In this document: one piece after another, positions 62,538-64,000 of the stretch | Layout: each line of letters starts with the position of its first letter | Numbering within the stretch: the stretch's first letter is position 1 | Source: Acanthornis magna | Lineage: Eukaryota > Chordata > Aves > Passeriformes > Acanthizidae | Direction of reading: 5' to 3' | Assembly: GCA_036785705.1 (NCBI GenBank) | Contig: JAWUZG010000173.1 | Coordinates: 3,457,001 to 3,521,000, forward strand | Length of the DNA: 64,000 nucleotides | Notes under the pieces: model-generated | The model's database searches: none | Seen by the model: the letters and a program-made list of their open reading frames with translations, nothing else | What the model was told of the DNA's origin: nothing | Position numbers and translations under genes: made by a program

Positions 62538-64000
62538 AAAATACAGTAACAATTTCACATATTAAAGAAGAAAATATCTTTTCTGATTTCCTTTTTTCCT
62601 TTATTTGCATAAACCTCAATTAAATTACAACATTAAACTGGTTGCACCAGGAGTCCATTAAAGATTTAGTTACCTTCTGTGGTGAACATTAAGAAGTTAT
62701 TACTCAAAAGTCTTTTTAAACAGTTAAAAATAATTAAAATATATAGGGAAGATCATTACACATCATGAGACACTTTTCTAAGAAAAATGGTAGATTGTTT
62801 AAGACTCTCAAAGGTTTTAGTTTTGGGCTCAATAATTCACAGATAAAACTGGGGTTGTGTTGATTTATCATTTGTTACCACCAATTTTCCCCAGACAGAG
62901 AATGTTGCAGTACAGAGTCTGAACTCATTTTGTGTTTGGTTCTTTTTGTTCTTCACACTTGAATCTTGAATGAAAAATAATAGCTAATCTCCAAAACTGA
63001 CCCACACTCCAAGCACAGCTGAGTTTTCTGCTCAAATCACCTGAGAAATGAAAATAGTTTTTTTTCTTCTTCCTTGATTATTTCAAAATCTTAATTTTGC
63101 AAACTCCTGTAGTTGTTTCATTCCAAAATATTTTATAGTTAGCATTTTTGTTGTTGTTGCTGTTATTTAGGGTGCTTCTAAACGATTTTTTACAGCAGAA
63201 GATGCTGGTATTCATTTCTTTGCTATTCATTTCTTTGCTTAAGGCATTGTTGGGCAGATCTAGATGTGGGAAACAGATAATCTGTACTTAAGATTCACCA
63301 TACTCTCATGAGTTTTTACTATGAACTGCCAAGTTTTAAGAGAGTCTGATAAATCTGAATCAAAAATAAAAAATAAAAAAACTTTGAAATATAGATTCAC
63401 AAATATTGACAAATTATAATTCACAAATATAAAATTTTTGAATCAAGAAAAAATCTTAAAGGGAGAGAAAAATATAGAGTCATTATTTTTGTTATTATTA
63501 TTATTATTATTATTGTTACTTGGACTAATTTCTTTGCTGGTATCTGGAACATGTTATCTCATTATCCTTACTACTTCCATATCAACAATAATGATGTAAA
63601 CTTCTAGGAAGGCTTTAGTTTTGTATCCATAATTTCCACAAAAAGGGGCCTTCCTCCAGGGAGAGCCACTGGGAGATAAAGACCATATCTTCTAATTCTG
63701 ACGAAGTGATTTCCTTTATTTTAATTTTATTAGGGTTTAAATTTTCACAAATAAATAGTACCTCATGATATTTTGAGGTAATATATCCAACCCTCATCTG
63801 GGTACATGTACTGGTTTTGAATGTTATGTATAGTTTCATCTTTTTACCAGTCAGCCCTGTAGATGGGGTTTAATGTTAAAGCTTTTTCCCTCCCTCGATG
63901 AGCTGGTGAAGTTAGCATTTCTTGCAAAATAACAATTTTTTGAAAAATACCCACTCATGTTCACTTAGCTCGTCTTAAAATGATTATCTGCTTCATGTGG
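62538..64000 (+). other. RIT2 intron to window end, no gene seen
   Basis: AT-rich intron with a (TTA)n run at 63491-63515 and A-rich sequence near 63360-63380. No exon or transposon is recognised. Confidence 0.6.
63491..63515. repeat. (TTA)n microsatellite
   Basis: About eight TTA trinucleotide units, nearly perfect. Confidence 0.9.

Noticed and set aside
36355..64000. The RIT2 C-terminal exon (ETSA motif and basic tail)
   Set aside because: I looked for a CAG acceptor followed by VST/EEG-like codons and for Lys-rich C-terminal readings and found no convincing match. A short divergent exon could still be missed by eye.
1..64000. tRNA, rRNA, CRISPR arrays, operons or prokaryotic signals
   Set aside because: No cloverleaf-type A/B box pair, spaced direct repeats or dense coding was recognised; the window is vertebrate intron.
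1..64000. A previously undescribed gene system
   Set aside because: Apart from RIT2 exons, transposons and simple repeats, nothing showed consistent coding, repeat architecture or gene clustering that would support one.

Overview
The window looks like nuclear DNA from a bird. The evidence is at least thirteen CR1 LINE fragments, several ending in the avian CR1 tail built on the octamer ATTCTATG, two solo LTR-type sequences of a kind common in bird genomes, and one split vertebrate Ras-family gene with very large introns. There is no operon structure, CRISPR array, plasmid or phage feature. The sequence is AT-rich and mostly non-coding.

The only gene supported is on the plus strand: two internal coding exons of RIT2 (Rin), a Ras-like GTPase. 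A 74-nt exon at 18884-18957 carries the end of the effector region through DTAGQ. A 192-nt exon at 36163-36354 carries AEFTAM through the NKID guanine-specificity motif to FRQ. The intron between them is 17,205 nt, and the flanking introns run off both ends (at least 18.9 kb upstream and 27.6 kb downstream). The exons for the P-loop, switch I and the C-terminus were not found by eye, so essentially the whole window is RIT2 intron.

Layout: 1-18883 is upstream intron with CR1 pieces at 5.2-5.65, 7.96-8.05, 11.96-12.14, 12.43-12.60 and 13.44-13.55 kb. 18958-36162 is the next intron, with CR1 pieces at 19.4, 20.4 and 26.2 kb, then a long stretch with only a doubtful LINE remnant. 36355-64000 is the following intron. 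It holds CR1 copies at 39.7, 40.8, 42.4, 51.9-52.8, 58.8 and 62.1-62.5 kb, an older LINE reverse-transcriptase relic at 49.6-49.9 kb, two solo LTRs of one ERV family at 44.5-45.1 and 56.1-56.7 kb, and several simple repeats.

I did not find a previously undescribed system. The observations most worth checking are two CR1 copies in which ORF2 sequence is joined directly to the 3' tail, RIT1-like residues inside an otherwise RIT2 protein, the two related LTRs, and a few intronic blocks that could be conserved regulatory DNA. All family calls rest on pattern recognition without database searches.
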